DNA of 6,846 nt from Micrococcaceae bacterium UBA4005 (lineage in GTDB: Bacteria; Actinomycetota; Actinomycetes; Actinomycetales; Micrococcaceae): positions 1 through 6,846 of the forward strand of contig DGBL01000092.1 in the NCBI GenBank assembly GCA_002384315.1, in the 5' to 3' direction. The notes beneath the pieces are model-generated. The model had not been told where the DNA came from and did no database searches. It was given only the letters and a program-made list of their open reading frames with translations. The position numbers were made by a program, and so were the translations under genes. Below are positions 5,314-6,846 of this stretch, in pieces. The first letter of the stretch is position 1. Every line of letters starts with the position of its first letter.

Positions 5314-6846
5314 ATGCCGCAGATCTACCCGAAAGCCTCCTCCGGGGATCCCTCCAGCCAGCAGGGCGCCGCGTCGGCATCTCCACGTTTTCCCGAGATC
5401 GAAGAGCGTGTGCTGGCGTACTGGCAGGTTGACGGCACGTTCCAAGCGTCCATCGATGCCCGGGACGCCGGGCCGGCAGGCGCTAACGAGTTCGTGTTCT
5501 ACGACGGACCGCCTTTCGCCAACGGACTGCCCCATTACGGCCACCTGCTCACCGGATACGCCAAGGACCTCGTCGGCCGGTACCAGAGCCAGCGTGGACG
5601 CCGCGTCGAGCGGCGCTTCGGCTGGGACACCCACGGCTTGCCCGCCGAACTTGAAGCGATGAAGCAGCTTGGAATGAGCGATAAGCAGCAGATCGAAACG
5701 ATGGGCATCGACAAGTTCAACGACGCCTGCCGCGCTTCGGTGATGAAATACGCGGACGAATGGAAAGCCTACGTCACGCGGCAAGCGCGCTGGGTTGACT
5801 TCGACAACGACTACAAAACCCTCAATGTCGAGTACATGGAGTCCGTGCTGTGGGCTTTCAAGCGGCTCCACGAAAAGGGCCTGACCTACAGCGGGTACCG
5901 GGTGCTGCCGTACTGCTGGAAGGATGAGACGCCGCTGTCCAACCACGAACTACGCATGGACGATGACGTCTACCAGGACCGCCAGGATCAGACCGTGACG
6001 GTATCCTTCCCGATTCTCGCGGACGGCCCGGACCTCGCACGCGAGCTCGCCGGGGTGCAGGCGCTGGCCTGGACGACCACGCCTTGGACGCTGCCGACGA
6101 ACGCCGCTCTCGCCGTCGGACCCGGGATCCGCTACGTCGTTGTCCCGGACGCGCGGGACGGCGGGACCGGACGCTTCCTCATCGCAGCGGATCTGCTCGG
6201 TTCCTACGCGAAGGACCTCGGCTACGTGAACGCGGATGCGGCGCAGGAAGCAGTGCAGGCGTCCTATCTGGGTGCCGAACTCGGCGGGTTGCGCTACCAG
6301 CCGCTCTGGGACTACTACGCCGATCCAGAAGCGGGTGGCTACCGCAACGCATTCCGGTTCCTGGTCGCCGACTATGTGACGACGACGGACGGTACCGGGA
6401 TCGTGCACCAGTCGCCGGCTTACGGTGAGGAAGACCAGAAAATCTGTGAGGACGCCGGAATTCAGGTGATCCTCTCGATCGATGAACAGGCCCGATTCCT
6501 GCCGACCTTCGCGCCGGGGCCCCTCGCCGGGATTGTCGGCGTGCAGGTATTTGATGCGAACAAGGCGATCACCCGCGTCCTGCGCGAGTCCGGCCAGCTA
6601 ATCCGCCAGGCCAGCTACGTCCACAGCTACCCGCATTGTTGGCGCTGCCGCAATCCGCTGATCTACCGGGCGGTCTCCTCCTGGTTCGTGGAAGTGACCA
6701 AAGTCCGCGACCGGATGGTCGAACTGAACCAAGACATCAACTGGATTCCCGGGAACGTCAAAGACGGCCAGTTCGGTAAATGGATCGAAAACGCCCGTGA
6801 CTGGTCGATCAGCCGTAACCGGTACTGGGGCAGCCCCATCCCGGTG
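5314..6846 (+). CDS. ileS: Isoleucine--tRNA ligase, type 2 (eukaryote-like), N-terminal part (3' truncated)
   Basis: Class I synthetase that charges tRNA-Ile and edits valine errors. 511 residues are visible from ATG 5314, and the frame is open to the window end; the full enzyme should be about twice this length. The HIGH signature is HYGH at 74-77 inside [12 protein letters not shown], followed by [13 protein letters not shown] at 100-112. The CP1 editing domain has [10 protein letters not shown] at 254-263 and [15 protein letters not shown] at 360-374, with the probable catalytic aspartate D374. CWRC at 442-445 and SRNRYWG at 500-506 lead into the second half of the active site; KMSKS and the anticodon-binding domain lie beyond the window. 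HYGH with FGWDTHGLP is the IleS2 pattern, the form generally tolerant of mupirocin. The start is fixed by AGGA at 5303-5306, 7 nt upstream. An ATG at 5306 is in another frame and within the SD. Expression should be governed by the T-box leader. Confidence 0.97.
   Translation, partial: MPQIYPKASSGDPSSQQGAASASPRFPEIEERVLAYWQVDGTFQASIDARDAGPAGANEFVFYDGPPFANGLPHYGHLLTGYAKDLVGRYQSQRGRRVERRFGWDTHGLPAELEAMKQLGMSDKQQIETMGIDKFNDACRASVMKYADEWKAYVTRQARWVDFDNDYKTLNVEYMESVLWAFKRLHEKGLTYSGYRVLPYCWKDETPLSNHELRMDDDVYQDRQDQTVTVSFPILADGPDLARELAGVQALAWTTTPWTLPTNAALAVGPGIRYVVVPDARDGGTGRFLIAADLLGSYAKDLGYVNADAAQEAVQASYLGAELGGLRYQPLWDYYADPEAGGYRNAFRFLVADYVTTTDGTGIVHQSPAYGEEDQKICEDAGIQVILSIDEQARFLPTFAPGPLAGIVGVQVFDANKAITRVLRESGQLIRQASYVHSYPHCWRCRNPLIYRAVSSWFVEVTKVRDRMVELNQDINWIPGNVKDGQFGKWIENARDWSISRNRYWGSPIPV

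Noticed and set aside
5290..5946. Long minus-strand open frame opposite ileS
   Set aside because: It is antisense to the conserved IleS catalytic core and the T-box end, with no recognisable protein features.

Overview
This is a GC-rich (by eye, a little over 60%) bacterial chromosomal segment. Its gene content points to a high-GC actinobacterium, most likely Micrococcales/Micrococcaceae (Arthrobacter-like). The evidence is a mycothiol-dependent nitroreductase-family (Rv2466c-like) protein, an archaeal-like type 2 valyl-tRNA synthetase, a eukaryote-like type 2 isoleucyl-tRNA synthetase, and an actinobacterial ileS T-box leader with an ultrashort Stem I. The organism is inferred from protein and RNA family character, not from a database match.

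Layout, left to right. (1) The C-terminal 240 residues of ClpX, the AAA+ unfoldase of the ClpXP protease, cut by the left window edge. (2) A 66-nt gap that can fold as a nested hairpin, then a 204-aa DsbA/thioredoxin-fold protein with a CPFA instead of a CPWC active site. (3) A perfect 14-bp hairpin that serves as a terminator for converging transcripts. (4) valS on the minus strand. (5) A 48-nt divergent intergenic region with a nearly symmetric -10 element that could fire both ways. (6) A short-chain dehydrogenase/reductase (SDR) gene, probably leaderless. (7) About 370 nt of non-coding DNA holding a sigma-70-type promoter and a translational T-box riboswitch. (8) The first 511 codons of ileS, cut by the right edge.

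The genes are mostly housekeeping: protein quality control (ClpX), redox/thiol chemistry (DsbA-family protein), and charging of tRNA-Val and tRNA-Ile. The part richest in information is the ileS leader. Stem I loop shows an AUC isoleucine codon. The T-box shows UGGU, which fits the A discriminator base of tRNA-Ile. One short strand (5258-5264) can pair either with the T-box 5' flank (5197-5200, releasing the ribosome-binding site) or with the ileS Shine-Dalgarno (5303-5308, hiding it). I can therefore propose the whole translational switch at base-pair level. I saw no mobile element, CRISPR array, tRNA or rRNA gene, and no convincing wholly new system.
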